The notes under the pieces: model-generated
Told to the model about the DNA's origin: nothing
Seen by the model: the letters and a program-made list of their open reading frames with translations, nothing else
Database searches by the model: none
Translations under genes and position numbers: made by a program
In this document: positions 8,561 to 18,400 of the stretch, piece by piece
Layout of the letters: the number at the start of each line of letters is the position of its first letter
How positions within the stretch are numbered: position 1 is the first letter of the stretch
NCBI GenBank assembly: GCA_049518415.1
Contig: JBEKRX010000055.1
Coordinates: 1 to 64,000, forward strand
Length of the DNA stretch: 64,000 nucleotides
From: CAVQND01 sp049518415
GTDB taxonomy: Bacteria; Verrucomicrobiota; Verrucomicrobiia; Limisphaerales; UBA8199
Direction: 5' to 3'

Positions 8561-8959
8561 ATGCGTATGAAAACTTACCCTCCTCGCCAGGCGGGCTTTA
8601 CGCTCATCGAAATAATGATCGTCGTGGCCATTGTTGGGCTGCTGGCCGCCATTGCCATTCCCAACTTCGTGCGCGCCCGCAAGAGCTCGCTCACTAATGC
8701 CTGCATTAACAACCTGCGGCAGATCGATGGCGCCAAGCAGCAGTGGGCCCTGGAAACCGGCAAGAAGAGCGCCGACAGCCCTTCCAGCACCGACATCCAG
8801 CCCTACCTTGGGCGGGGCGACGATGGCTCGTTGGGCAAAGTCTATTGCCCCTTGATCCACCCGTCGTCTCCCATGGCCGGTTACACGGTCAATGCAGTCG
8901 GCACCCCGCCCTCCTGCAACCAGTACGATGCGTCCCAACACCCCGCCTCGCTCAATTGA
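8561..8959 (+). CDS. Type II secretion pseudopilin-like protein, copy 3
   Basis: 132 residues from ATG 8561 (or 130 from ATG 8567); a longer in-frame start at 8375 would put 60 non-pilin residues before the leader and overlap the terminator, so it is rejected. GFTLIEIMIVVAIVGLLAA is the cleavage site plus membrane helix. The stalk is almost identical to that of copy 2 (NFVRARKSSLTNACINN, then LRQIDGAKQQWALETGKKS). The C-terminal variable region differs, which suggests the three minor or major pseudopilins may have diverged in function. Confidence 0.92.
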   Translation: MRMKTYPPRQAGFTLIEIMIVVAIVGLLAAIAIPNFVRARKSSLTNACINNLRQIDGAKQQWALETGKKSADSPSSTDIQPYLGRGDDGSLGKVYCPLIHPSSPMAGYTVNAVGTPPSCNQYDASQHPASLN

Positions 8960-9142
8960 GACGCTGGCGCCGGTGGCGCAGCGGCGCACTGGCGTTGGCG
9001 GCGGATGACTTGATTCCGAGCCGCGTTGCAAAGACGTGACCGGCGCCCCGAGGCGCGCGGCACTCGACAAAGATTGACAGGCACGGCCTTTTGGCCACAA
9101 ACTAGGCAGAACAGTGCCTGGTATTTGGCTTTCAGGCTGAGC

Positions 9143-9955
9143 ATGAGTGCTGAGGCGACAAAGGTCACAACGGAACCTGGTCTGTCGGTCCCCGCTGCGC
9201 CGAGCGCGGTTATCCGGATCCAGGGCCTGGTGGTGGAGTATCCTGCCCGGGGCTTCGGGCAGAGCGCCACCGTGGCCGTCAAAGACCTCAACCTCGACAT
9301 CTACCAGGGCGAGGTCTTCGGTTTTCTGGGGCCCAATGGCGCCGGCAAGACCAGCACCATGCAGGTGCTCCTGGGGTTCCAGCCCCCGACGCGCGGCGCC
9401 GCCTACATCTACGGCGTGGACGTGCGCGAGCCGATTGCCCGCCAGCGCATCGGCTACCTCCCGGAACTGACCTACTACTACAAGTTCCTGACCGCCGAAG
9501 AACTGCTGCGCTTTTACGGGCGCATCTTCCGCCTTCCGCGCGCCCAACTCGAATCGCGGATTACCGCCGTCCTCAAGCTCGTCGAGTTGGAACCGGTCCG
9601 CAAACGGCTGATCAAGACCTACTCCAAGGGCATGCAGCAACGCATCGGCTTGGCCCAGGCCCTCATCAACCATCCCGATCTGCTCATCCTGGACGAGCCG
9701 ACCAGCGGCCTGGACCCGCCCGGCCGGATGCAAGTGCGCGAACTCATCCACCGCCTGAAAACCGAAGGCCGGACCGTTCTGTTCTCTTCCCACGAATTGG
9801 GCGAGGTCGAGACCGTTTGCGACCGCATCGCCATCATCAACCGCGGCGAACTCGTGACCGTCGGCCGCGTCGCCGACCTGGTCCGCCAATACCAAATGGA
9901 CCTCGAGCGGGTTTTCCTCAAGCTCATCGGCTACCAGCCCCAACCCCAGCCATGA
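9143..9955 (+). CDS. ABC transporter ATP-binding protein (ABC-2 exporter type)
   Basis: 270 residues from ATG 9143; earlier in-frame starts add a non-homologous stretch. Walker A is GPNGAGKTS (near residue 68), the Q-loop region LLGFQPP follows, the signature is YSKGMQQR (near 162), and Walker B is LLILDEPTSGLDP (near 182), with an H-loop at FSSHELGEVE. The fold is that of the ATPase of ABC-2 type exporters such as gliding or drug-efflux systems. It overlaps the permease start by 4 bases (ATGA), so the two are translationally coupled. The cargo is not indicated by the sequence. Confidence 0.93.
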   Translation: MSAEATKVTTEPGLSVPAAPSAVIRIQGLVVEYPARGFGQSATVAVKDLNLDIYQGEVFGFLGPNGAGKTSTMQVLLGFQPPTRGAAYIYGVDVREPIARQRIGYLPELTYYYKFLTAEELLRFYGRIFRLPRAQLESRITAVLKLVELEPVRKRLIKTYSKGMQQRIGLAQALINHPDLLILDEPTSGLDPPGRMQVRELIHRLKTEGRTVLFSSHELGEVETVCDRIAIINRGELVTVGRVADLVRQYQMDLERVFLKLIGYQPQPQP

Positions 9956-10734
9956 ATGTCATCCTCTGCCTGGCCGCCATCGTCATCAAGGAACTCTACC
10001 GCCGCAAGGATTTCTATGTCCTCTTCGTGATTACGGCCGTGATCACCCTGATGATGGGTTCCGTGAGTTTCTTTCACGAAGCCAACATCGTGCGCTATGT
10101 CAAAGACATCTGCCTGCTCCTGATTTGGATTTCTTCGCTGGTCATTGCCATCGTGACCACCGCCCGCCAAATCCCGGCCGAACGCGAGTCGCGCACCATC
10201 TTCCCCTTGCTCGCCAAGCCGGTGACGCGCGGGCAGGTGGTGGTGGGCAAATTCGCGGGCTGCTGGCTGGCTTGCGGCCTGGCGCTGGTGGTCTTTTACC
10301 TCTTCTTTGGCCTCGTCAGCGCCGCCAAGGAGGGGCACCTCCCGCTCGGGCAATACCTTCAGGCCTTTTGGCTCCACTGGGCCACGCTGGCGGTGGTGAT
10401 CAGCATGGCCTTGCTGGGCTCGCTGGTCTTCAGCGCCCCCTCGGCCAATGCCACCATTTGCTTCACGGCCGTGGTGGCCATCTTTATCCTGGGCGGCTAC
10501 CTGCATAAGCTGGCGGCGCTCCAGCCGCCCCTTATCGCCTTGCTGCTCTTGCTGCTCTATTTCCTCATCCCGCACCTCGAGTGGTTTTACACCCTGCGCG
10601 AGCGCCTGGTGTTTGACCACAGCCTGATTGGCTGGGACGACTGCCTGCTGGCCACCGCCTACCTCGCCGCCTACGCCGCGGCCTTCCTCTTTGCCGCCTG
10701 GCTCGTCTTCCGCCGCAAGACCCTGACCACCTGA
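9952..10734 (+). CDS. ABC-2 type transporter permease
   Basis: 260 residues starting MNVILCLAAIVIKELYRRK, with about six hydrophobic membrane segments, the arrangement of an ABC-2 permease. The conserved short stretch RESRTIFPLLAKPVTRGQVV is typical of this family's first cytoplasmic loop. It overlaps the upstream ATPase by 4 bases and the downstream TPR gene by 1 base, making one operon. It forms the membrane channel for the ATPase. Confidence 0.88.
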   Translation: MNVILCLAAIVIKELYRRKDFYVLFVITAVITLMMGSVSFFHEANIVRYVKDICLLLIWISSLVIAIVTTARQIPAERESRTIFPLLAKPVTRGQVVVGKFAGCWLACGLALVVFYLFFGLVSAAKEGHLPLGQYLQAFWLHWATLAVVISMALLGSLVFSAPSANATICFTAVVAIFILGGYLHKLAALQPPLIALLLLLLYFLIPHLEWFYTLRERLVFDHSLIGWDDCLLATAYLAAYAAAFLFAAWLVFRRKTLTT

Positions 10735-11630
10735 TGAAGATTTACCCCGCCCTCATCCTGGCCTTGTTGTTGGCCGCGGCCTTCTCCCTGGCCACCTGCC
10801 TGCAGCCGCGCGCCCTGGCCTGGACCCAAGGGCGGGCCGACCACCTGGTGCAGGTCTTGCTGGGCGATGGCCGGCAAATCCTGGCCAGCCAAATGTTCAT
10901 CGAGGCCGATGTCTATTTTCACAGCGGTTACTACCCATCGGCCTTTGACCAGGCCTATGCGCCCACCGACGCCCGGCACATGACCCGCCCCGTCGCCAGC
11001 GAACCCGCCCACGCGCACGACGCCGCTGACCCCGACCATCACGAGGAAGAGGAACACGAAAAGGCCATGAGCTTCCTGGGTGAACCGCGCGACTGGCTCG
11101 AGCGTTTCGGCCGGAAGTTTGCCATCACCGCCCACACCCACCTGGACCATGGCAAGGCGCGCGAGATCCTGCCCTGGCTCCGCCTCTCCGCCGACCTGGA
11201 CCCGCACCGCATCGAAACCTACACCGTGGCGGCTTACTGGCTGCGCCAGGACCTCGGCAAAGCCAAAGAGGCCGAAGCCTTCCTGCGCGAGGGCCTCAAC
11301 GCCAATCCCGCCAGCTACGAAATCCTCCTCGAACTCGGCCGGCTCTATTACGACAACTACCACGACCCCGTCCGCGCGCGAAATCTTTGGGGCGCCGCCC
11401 TCCGGCGCTGGACGCAACGGGAGGCCGGCAAACCCACCCCGGACCTCCCGGCCCTGGGACAGATTACCGTCCGCCTGGCCCACCTCGAGGAGGATGACCG
11501 CCATTATGCCAAGGCCATCGAACTGCTGGAAATCGCCCTCGCCCACAACGCCTCCCCCCACCCCGAGGCCTTGGCGGCGCAGGTCCAGGCCTTGCGCGCC
11601 AAATTGGCCCATCCTCCCGCCCCCAAGTAG
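10734..11630 (+). CDS. Membrane-anchored TPR-repeat protein of the ABC-2 operon
   Basis: 298 residues. The N-terminal hydrophobic helix (residues 3-22) is a signal anchor or signal peptide. A histidine- and glutamate-rich patch (HAHDAADPDHHEEEEHEK, near residue 90) follows, then alpha-helical repeats of TPR type from about residue 135 onward, such as ILPWLRLSADLDPHRIETY and AKEAEAFLREGLNANPASY. The start codon overlaps the permease stop (TGATG), so it is almost certainly produced with the transporter. It may act as a periplasmic scaffold. The His/Glu patch could bind metal, but that is a guess. Confidence 0.75.
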   Translation: MKIYPALILALLLAAAFSLATCLQPRALAWTQGRADHLVQVLLGDGRQILASQMFIEADVYFHSGYYPSAFDQAYAPTDARHMTRPVASEPAHAHDAADPDHHEEEEHEKAMSFLGEPRDWLERFGRKFAITAHTHLDHGKAREILPWLRLSADLDPHRIETYTVAAYWLRQDLGKAKEAEAFLREGLNANPASYEILLELGRLYYDNYHDPVRARNLWGAALRRWTQREAGKPTPDLPALGQITVRLAHLEEDDRHYAKAIELLEIALAHNASPHPEALAAQVQALRAKLAHPPAPK

Positions 11631-11992
11631 GGCGGCCCGGGGCGGGCACAGGCCCATCCAAGCCCGCCCTGGCGCAGCACTTCCGCAGGCTCCGCAAATT
11701 CTCCGCTCCGGACCCGAATTGAGTTGCGGGGCCCCACACACATCGTCCAAACCAAGGCTATGGGTCACCCCCGCGTAGCAAAGACTGACGATATGACTCC
11801 ACTCATCAAAGCTGCGAGGTAACTGTTCAGGTGCTGGATCAGGTTTGATGTGAATGCTCGCGCCGGGTCGACTTCACGCTTTGTCCATCCAGGACAACAA
11901 CTGACCTCAAACCAGGTGACATTTCGTGAGGCGCCTACGACGCCCAGGCAAATGCATGGATGCGCGCCCGAACAGTTACAAATATTTTTCGC

Positions 11993-12021
11993 TTGCCTTC
12001 TGCCGCCGAAACCCTTATACT
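11993..12021 (+). promoter_or_regulatory. Candidate sigma-70-type promoter for the giant secreted protein
   Basis: TTGCCT (11993-11998) and TATACT (12016-12021) are separated by 17 bases. CTGGTTACCAG, an 11-base palindrome overlapping the likely start point, could bind a regulator. This is judged by eye only. Confidence 0.45.
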
Positions 12022-12060
12022 GGTTACCAGTTAACCGGAACGGCCTGAATAGGGCTCTAT

Positions 12061-12358
12061 GGCAGAATTTGTGGGTAATTGGGGGTGGGATTTGGCCAGT
12101 TCGGGGGTTGGGAGGTGCGCCTATTCGCAGGGGCGGGGCGAGTCCGTAACGCGTCGCGACCGGCGGCAACGCGAGCTGGAGGCTCGAAGCCCGTTGCCGC
12201 CGCTCGCCCGCCCCTGCGAATCGGACGGCGCGAATACGCTCGGCGAAGGTGGCGAACGAGTGGTCACCGGATGCTGATGTCGCTTGCAGGCCCGTATTTG
12301 GCCATGAACAGGGCGTCCGGCGAGGGCACGGACCGCCGCCCAACCCACAAATTCTGCC
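12061..12358. repeat. 298-bp MITE-like element with 16-bp terminal inverted repeats and nested stems
   Basis: GGCAGAATTTGTGGGT at 12061-12076 is exactly complementary to ACCCACAAATTCTGCC at 12343-12358. Inside, ATTCGCAGGGGCGGG (12123) pairs with CCCGCCCCTGCGAAT (about 12207), and GGCAACG pairs with CGTTGCC inside that. No target-site duplication is obvious. It could be a non-autonomous transposon or a large folded leader. Confidence 0.7.
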
Positions 12359-12431
12359 GAGGAGGCCTGAAGAGTTGCGAATTCGCGCGTCCACGGTTAA
12401 ATGACAAAGAATAAGTCAAACGAGTAAGAAA

Positions 12432-15400
12432 ATGAGACCCTTCATCCTCGGAGCTCTTTTACTGTCGACCGTCCTAAGCGCCCCGGCGCAGACCTTTACG
12501 GGCACCAACGCCCCCAACACCTTCACGAACTTCACCCTGACCCTCTCGGCGGACGCCACGAACCTTGCCCTGACGCTGGGCGGGACGGGCACGGCCTATT
12601 CCTATTTGCTGGTACGCAAGGACAGCTCGCCCTTGGATACAATTTACGATTTCAGTTCGCGATTGGACGGCGCGACCAACGCGCTCTACCTGGAGCAACC
12701 GGAAGTCGCGCCGGGAACCTATTTTGTTCAGGTGCGCACACCGGCCAGTTCGTCCCAGAGCCATGCTTTCACCCTGGTCTGCGAGACCAATCGCACCGAC
12801 TTGCGCACGGCCCTTAAGCCGGTGACCAAGGTGCTTGCCGGACCGCTTTCCGGCGGGGCCCGAGGGGTCGTGGCCAGGAACGCCTGGCAGTACTTCCGCG
12901 TCGAGCTAACGACCAATACCTTCTGGATGGCCGGCCTGGATGTGACGAATCAAACAGCGCCGGACCTGTATGTCGCCTCGGCGCAAATCCCCACGACCTC
13001 GACCTATCTAAAGGCAAGCGTGGGACTGACGAACGACCTGCTGGCCTTCACGAGCAGCGAGGGTGCGCCGGGAGTCTATTATGTCGGAGTCTTCGGGGCG
13101 ACGCCGCTGGCGGGCAGCAGTGTCGCCTACACCTTGCGGGTGCAAACCATGAGCCTGCCAACGCTGCTATGGGACCCCGGAACGACCGATGCCGGCACGC
13201 AGGTCTATACCAACCTGAGCGGAACCGGCGGCGATTATTATTTTCGAATCCTCACCGCCAATCCTTCGCTCGGCGCCTGGCGCACCGTGTTGCAGGTGCT
13301 GGCCAACGACGCCAATTTGTATCTCAGCCGCGGCGTCTTGCCCACCCCGAGTGCGGCGGGTTTCAAATCCGAGCAGCCGGGTTCGGACGGCCTCGTGCTG
13401 GCCTTGAACTCCGATTTTCAGCCGGGCGAGGACTGGTACATCCTGGTCCGGGCCAAGGCCGGCGCGCAATGGACCCTGGTCAGCGGCTCGCCCTATGTCA
13501 CGGATTTGGGGACCGTAGCCGCCGATGCTTCCACCGGCAGCGGGGCTGTGGCGATTGGGCCCGAAGGGATCCGGTTCTTCAGCGCGACCGCGCCGCCGGA
13601 GATGCTCGCCTGGCGGCTGTGGCTCAACGGCCTGACGAACTCGATCCTGCTCAAAAAGACCACCGTGCCGCTGCCCAGAAATGGCGGCAGCGAACTGTCG
13701 CAGCCCGGGCAGCTCTTGGTGGTGCCGCCCTACCTGAGCGCCGCACAGTACCTCATCGGCATTCCCGGAACGAACGGCGCCACCATTAACCTGGATTCGC
13801 GCCAGCAGACGATCGTGGACCTCGCCTACGGTTCCAGCACGAACGCCGTGGTCACCGGCTTTGGCTATGCCACCTACCGGGTACAGGTGCCCGCCCAGCA
13901 AATTGCCTGGCAACTGACGCTGCCCTCGGCCAACGGCAATCCCTTCATGGCCGTGCGGGAAAATCTGGTTCCCAACGAGAACAACAACGACGCCTTTTCC
14001 GAGTTGGGCAGCCCTCAAACCAACAACATTACCCTGGTGCCGCCTCCCACCCCGGCGCAACCCGGCCTTAGCTCGGGGACCTTTTACATTACGCTCTATA
14101 GCACCAACCAGTACCAGTTCACCCTCCAGAGCGGCCCGGCGACGATAACGGACATCAATTACTCGGGTGTGGTGACCAACGATGATCCCGGGCGCGTGGG
14201 CTGGCGGCTTTACCGCGTGCAAATCCTCAGCCAACAACAAACCACCTTGGGGTGGAACCTGCTGTTGACCAATTTTGCGCCCGGCACCCGCATCGCCTTG
14301 CGCCGGAGTTCAGCCCCCGGCATCTGGAGTTACCGGGCCAATACCAGCGTCAACCGGGCCAACTATTACGACCAAATCGGCATCGCCGACTTTCTCCAGC
14401 AACCCGACCACCAGGCCGACGTCTGGTATATCGGAGTATTCAACCCGACCAACGCCCTGGGCGCCTTCACCCTAATCACCGGCGAGTTGCTGGCGGCCGA
14501 CCTCCAGGAAGGCGCGCCCAGCACCCAAACCAACGTTCTGAGCGGACGGTGGGAATTCTTCAAAGTGCAGTTGTTGCCCAGCGACGCGCAAGGGTCCAAT
14601 GCGGTGGTCGGCTGGGATTTGCGGCTAACCAACGTCACCTCGGGTTTGCCTCGCCTGGTGGTGCGCCGGGATCGGCTGCCGGTTTCCCTCTCGACGGATT
14701 TGACCACCAGCGGCGGAACCTGGCCCAGCGGCAAGCAATGGGCCGCAGGCGCCGATTGGACCAAGCGAACCTTTTCGCCCGACGGCAGCACTAATGAGGA
14801 CGGGCGAATCCTGGCCCTGGGCGTCGGCCGGCCGCTTGAGCCCGGCACGTATTATATCGGCGTGCTCGATAACACGGGCACCAACCTGGGGAACTACACG
14901 CTCCTCAGCCGATGGATTGGCGTCGGGCGGAGCATCCCCGTTCAATCGCTCGACTGGAATGCCGGCGCCGCCACCAACACCCTGCCCCCGCGCGAAGCCG
15001 CCTACTACCAGGTGGTCGTGCCCACCAACGCCCCGAGCTGGAAAGTCCGCCTGACCCCGCTCACCGGCGAAGCCATGCTGGTCGTGACCACCAATACCGT
15101 GCCGGCGGTTGACTCGGAAAAGCGCATGCAGAAGCCTGGCGCTGAGCAATACGCCCGGCTCCCGCAGCCGGGCACCAACTGCCTGGCGCCGGGCACGAAC
15201 TATTTGACCGTGATCGGTGAGGGGTCGAACGCCACCAACTCCTCACGCATCGGCGCCGGCGCCAACCTCTTTGTCCTCGAATCGCTCGGGCCGCTGCCAC
15301 TAACGGACCTGGGAACCCTGACCAACACAGACCTGGTGGTTGACGGCGCGCTGGCTGGCGGCGAATCGGCGGCCTACAGGTTCTACGCCGATCCCTCCGT

Positions 15401-18400
15401 CCTGGGCTTCTGGATTACCCTGGAAAACACGACTGGCAATCCCTGGGTCGTGGGCCGGTTTGGCCCCGCGCTGCCGGACCCGGGTTTCAGTGGCGATACT
15501 TATGGTAATGAAGGAGGCGAAACCGCCGGGGCCTCTTCTTCTAGCTTTCTGTTGGAAGGGGCCGGCAGCGGCCTGTTCGTAACCGTGATGGTAAAGGCCC
15601 GCGCCATTTCGGGCGTTTATGCGGATTCGACTTACACCTTGAGAGTCAAGGCGATCCTCCCCACGCCCTTGAGCTTTGACGGCGGAAGCAGTGTCATCAC
15701 CGACCAACCGGCCGCGCAGGACAGCGTGTTTGTGGTGGATGTGCCGACCAATGCGGCGGGATGGGACTTGCGGCTGACGAACATCCTCTCCGGCAACCCC
15801 CACCTGACGGTGGCGCGCGACACTCTGCCGATCTGCCTCTACCCTGCTGGGTTCTCTCCCACTCCGTTTGCCGCGACCAACTGGCCCAGCGGCGCCTGCT
15901 GGCCGGCCGCCTCGGACTGGACACTGCGCGATTTGGCGCCGGATGGCTCTCCGGATTCAGCCCGCATCCTGGCCATGGGGCTAGGCCGGCCACTCCAGCC
16001 GGGCAGGTACTACGCGGCAGTCAGAGGGGGCTCCGGCGACCCTGTCAATTGCGCCATTCTCAGCCGGGGCATCGGCGCCGGGTTGAGCATCCTGCTGACC
16101 GACCTCGATTTCGCCGGCGGCCAGACCAACCAACCGGACCTGCCCGCGCGCGAAGCGGCCTATTTCCGCGTGACTATCACCAACCGCGTCGCCAGTTGGA
16201 AGGTGCGCTTGTCGAGCCCGGACAGCGAGTCGCTGCTGCTGGTCTCAAAAGATACCCTGCCCAACGTGGGCGCATCAGCATCCTTCACCATAACCAATTC
16301 CGCCGGGCGCAAGATGCAAAAAATCGGAGACGAGCAGTTTCTCCTCCTGCCGGATTCGGGGCAGAGCAATCTGTCCACAGGCGCCTATTACCTGGCCGTC
16401 GTCGGGGAAGGACAGGCGGTCACCAACGCCACCCAGATCGGCGATGGCGGCGGGAGTTTCACTTTGACGAGCGTGGGCGAGGCGCCGACCAACTACCTGG
16501 GCGACATCAACAACACCGACATCCTGGTCACGAACTCCCTCTCGGGCGGAGAGGTGGGCCTCTACCAGTTCAACGTTCCACCTGGGTTCCAAACCGTCGA
16601 AGCCCGCCTGGAGAATACCACCGGAAACCCGGTCATGGTCCTGGGCCTGGGCGCGCGCATCCCGGACCCCTCAGCCTCCGGCCTCGGCCTGCCGCCGGAC
16701 AATTACGGCGCCGAGGGCGGCGAATCCCCGGTCTATGGTGTCAGCACCAATCTTATTACCCTGGTTAATCCCACCAACCTACTCTACAACCTGATCGTCA
16801 AGGCGCGCGCCAACAGTACCTTGGGGCCGGACCAAATCCTGTCGAATGCAACCTATGTCCTTCGGCTCCATGGCAGTGTGCTCTGGCCTCTGCAATTCGA
16901 GGACTCTGCGACGGTCGTGAACCAGGCGCCGGGCACGTGGCGCTATTTCCAAGTGACCGTCCCCGCCGATGCCCAGGGCTGGGACCTTCGTTTGGTGAAC
17001 GTTTCCAGCGGCCTGCCACGCCTGGTGGTCCGGCGCGGCTTGTTGCCCAACTCGCTCACCACCCCCCCGTGGAGCTCCGCGGGAACCTATACTAACTGGC
17101 CCGCCACCAATCAGTGGGCGCCCTTAGTCGACGGCACCGGACGCAATCAATCCGCCGATGGCACCGTGGACGAAACCGGACGCTATTTGTTCATGGGCAT
17201 GAACCATCCCTTGCAGCCCGATGTGTATTTCATCGGCGTCGCCAACCTCGTGGCCAGCACCAACATGAGTTACACCCTGCAATCTCGGGGCGTTGGAACC
17301 AATTACATGATCCCCCTGCTGGACCTGCCGCTGGCAGGCAGTGTGACGAACCTGGGGCTTCCACCCCGGGAGGCGGCCTACTATCGCGTGGTCATCCCGT
17401 CGAACACGCCAAACTGGAAAGTGCAGCTCAAGGCCACGGCCGGAGAATGCCTGTTGGCAGGGCTTCGCGCAGCCCTGCCCAATGTCGACACCATGAATGA
17501 CAACGGCACCCTGGCGAACGGCAAACGCATGAAACGGCCCGGGGACGAGTATTTCATCCAGTTGCCCGCGCCCGGCTCGAATTCGATCCCCGCCGGCACA
17601 AACTACCTGGCGGTCCTCTCCGAAGGCATCAACCCGGCCTCGCCCACCCGCATCGGCTCCGGCAACTGCGCCTATGTGCTCACCAGCCTTGGAGCCATTA
17701 CGCCCGTGGACCTGGGCCTGGTCACCCCGGAGGACCTGGTTTACCCCGACACCCTCGGCGGCGGCGAATCCCAGCCCTACCAGTTTACGGTCCCGGACGG
17801 CACCTATGCGGTCAAAGTGAGTCTGGAGAACCGGGTGGCTAATCCGACGGTCGTGGCACTGGCGGGCGCGCATTTGCCTGACCCGGGCGCCGCGGTGAGC
17901 GGACTGAGCCAGGATGCCTACGGCAACGACGGGGGTTATGCCCCGAGTGACGGCCACACCACCATCGTGACCCTGCCCAACCCCGTGACCGGCAAGTACA
18001 GCCTGATGGTCAAGGCCCGGGCCGTGTCCGGCAATTACCTCGACGCCTCCTACACGCTGAGAGTGCAGGAGGCGCTGGCCCCGGCGCTGAATTTCAGCAA
18101 CGACCTCAACACCAACGGCCTGAGCAACACCACCAGCGGCTTGCTCCAGGACAACGAACGGGCCTTCTTCATGATCCTCATCCCGGCCACCAACAACGGC
18201 CAGCCGGTCATCGGCTGGAAGTTGGATGTGTCGCAACAGTCGGGTCTGGCCTGGATCCGGGTGCGCAAAGACTCTCTGCCGAGCGACGCCAACGCCTCGG
18301 CCCAAACGCCCTTTGTCACCGCCGAGGCGATTATCGCTCCGCCCTACTTGACCAACGGAGTCTGGTTCGTCGAGGTCAAAGCCACCGGCTCCACCGCCTT

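Larger units (their letters stand above)
11631..12431. other. 800-base intergenic region before the giant secreted protein
   Basis: No gene is seen. It holds a candidate promoter at 11993-12021, an operator-like palindrome CTGGTTACCAG just after it, and a 298-bp structured element at 12061-12358. If the promoter is real, the giant gene has a 5' untranslated region of about 400 bases containing that element. Confidence 0.45.

Noticed and set aside
11765..12394. 209-residue minus-strand frame through the 298-bp palindromic element
   Set aside because: Passes through inverted-repeat DNA with low-complexity Arg/Pro/Ser translation and matches no known family.
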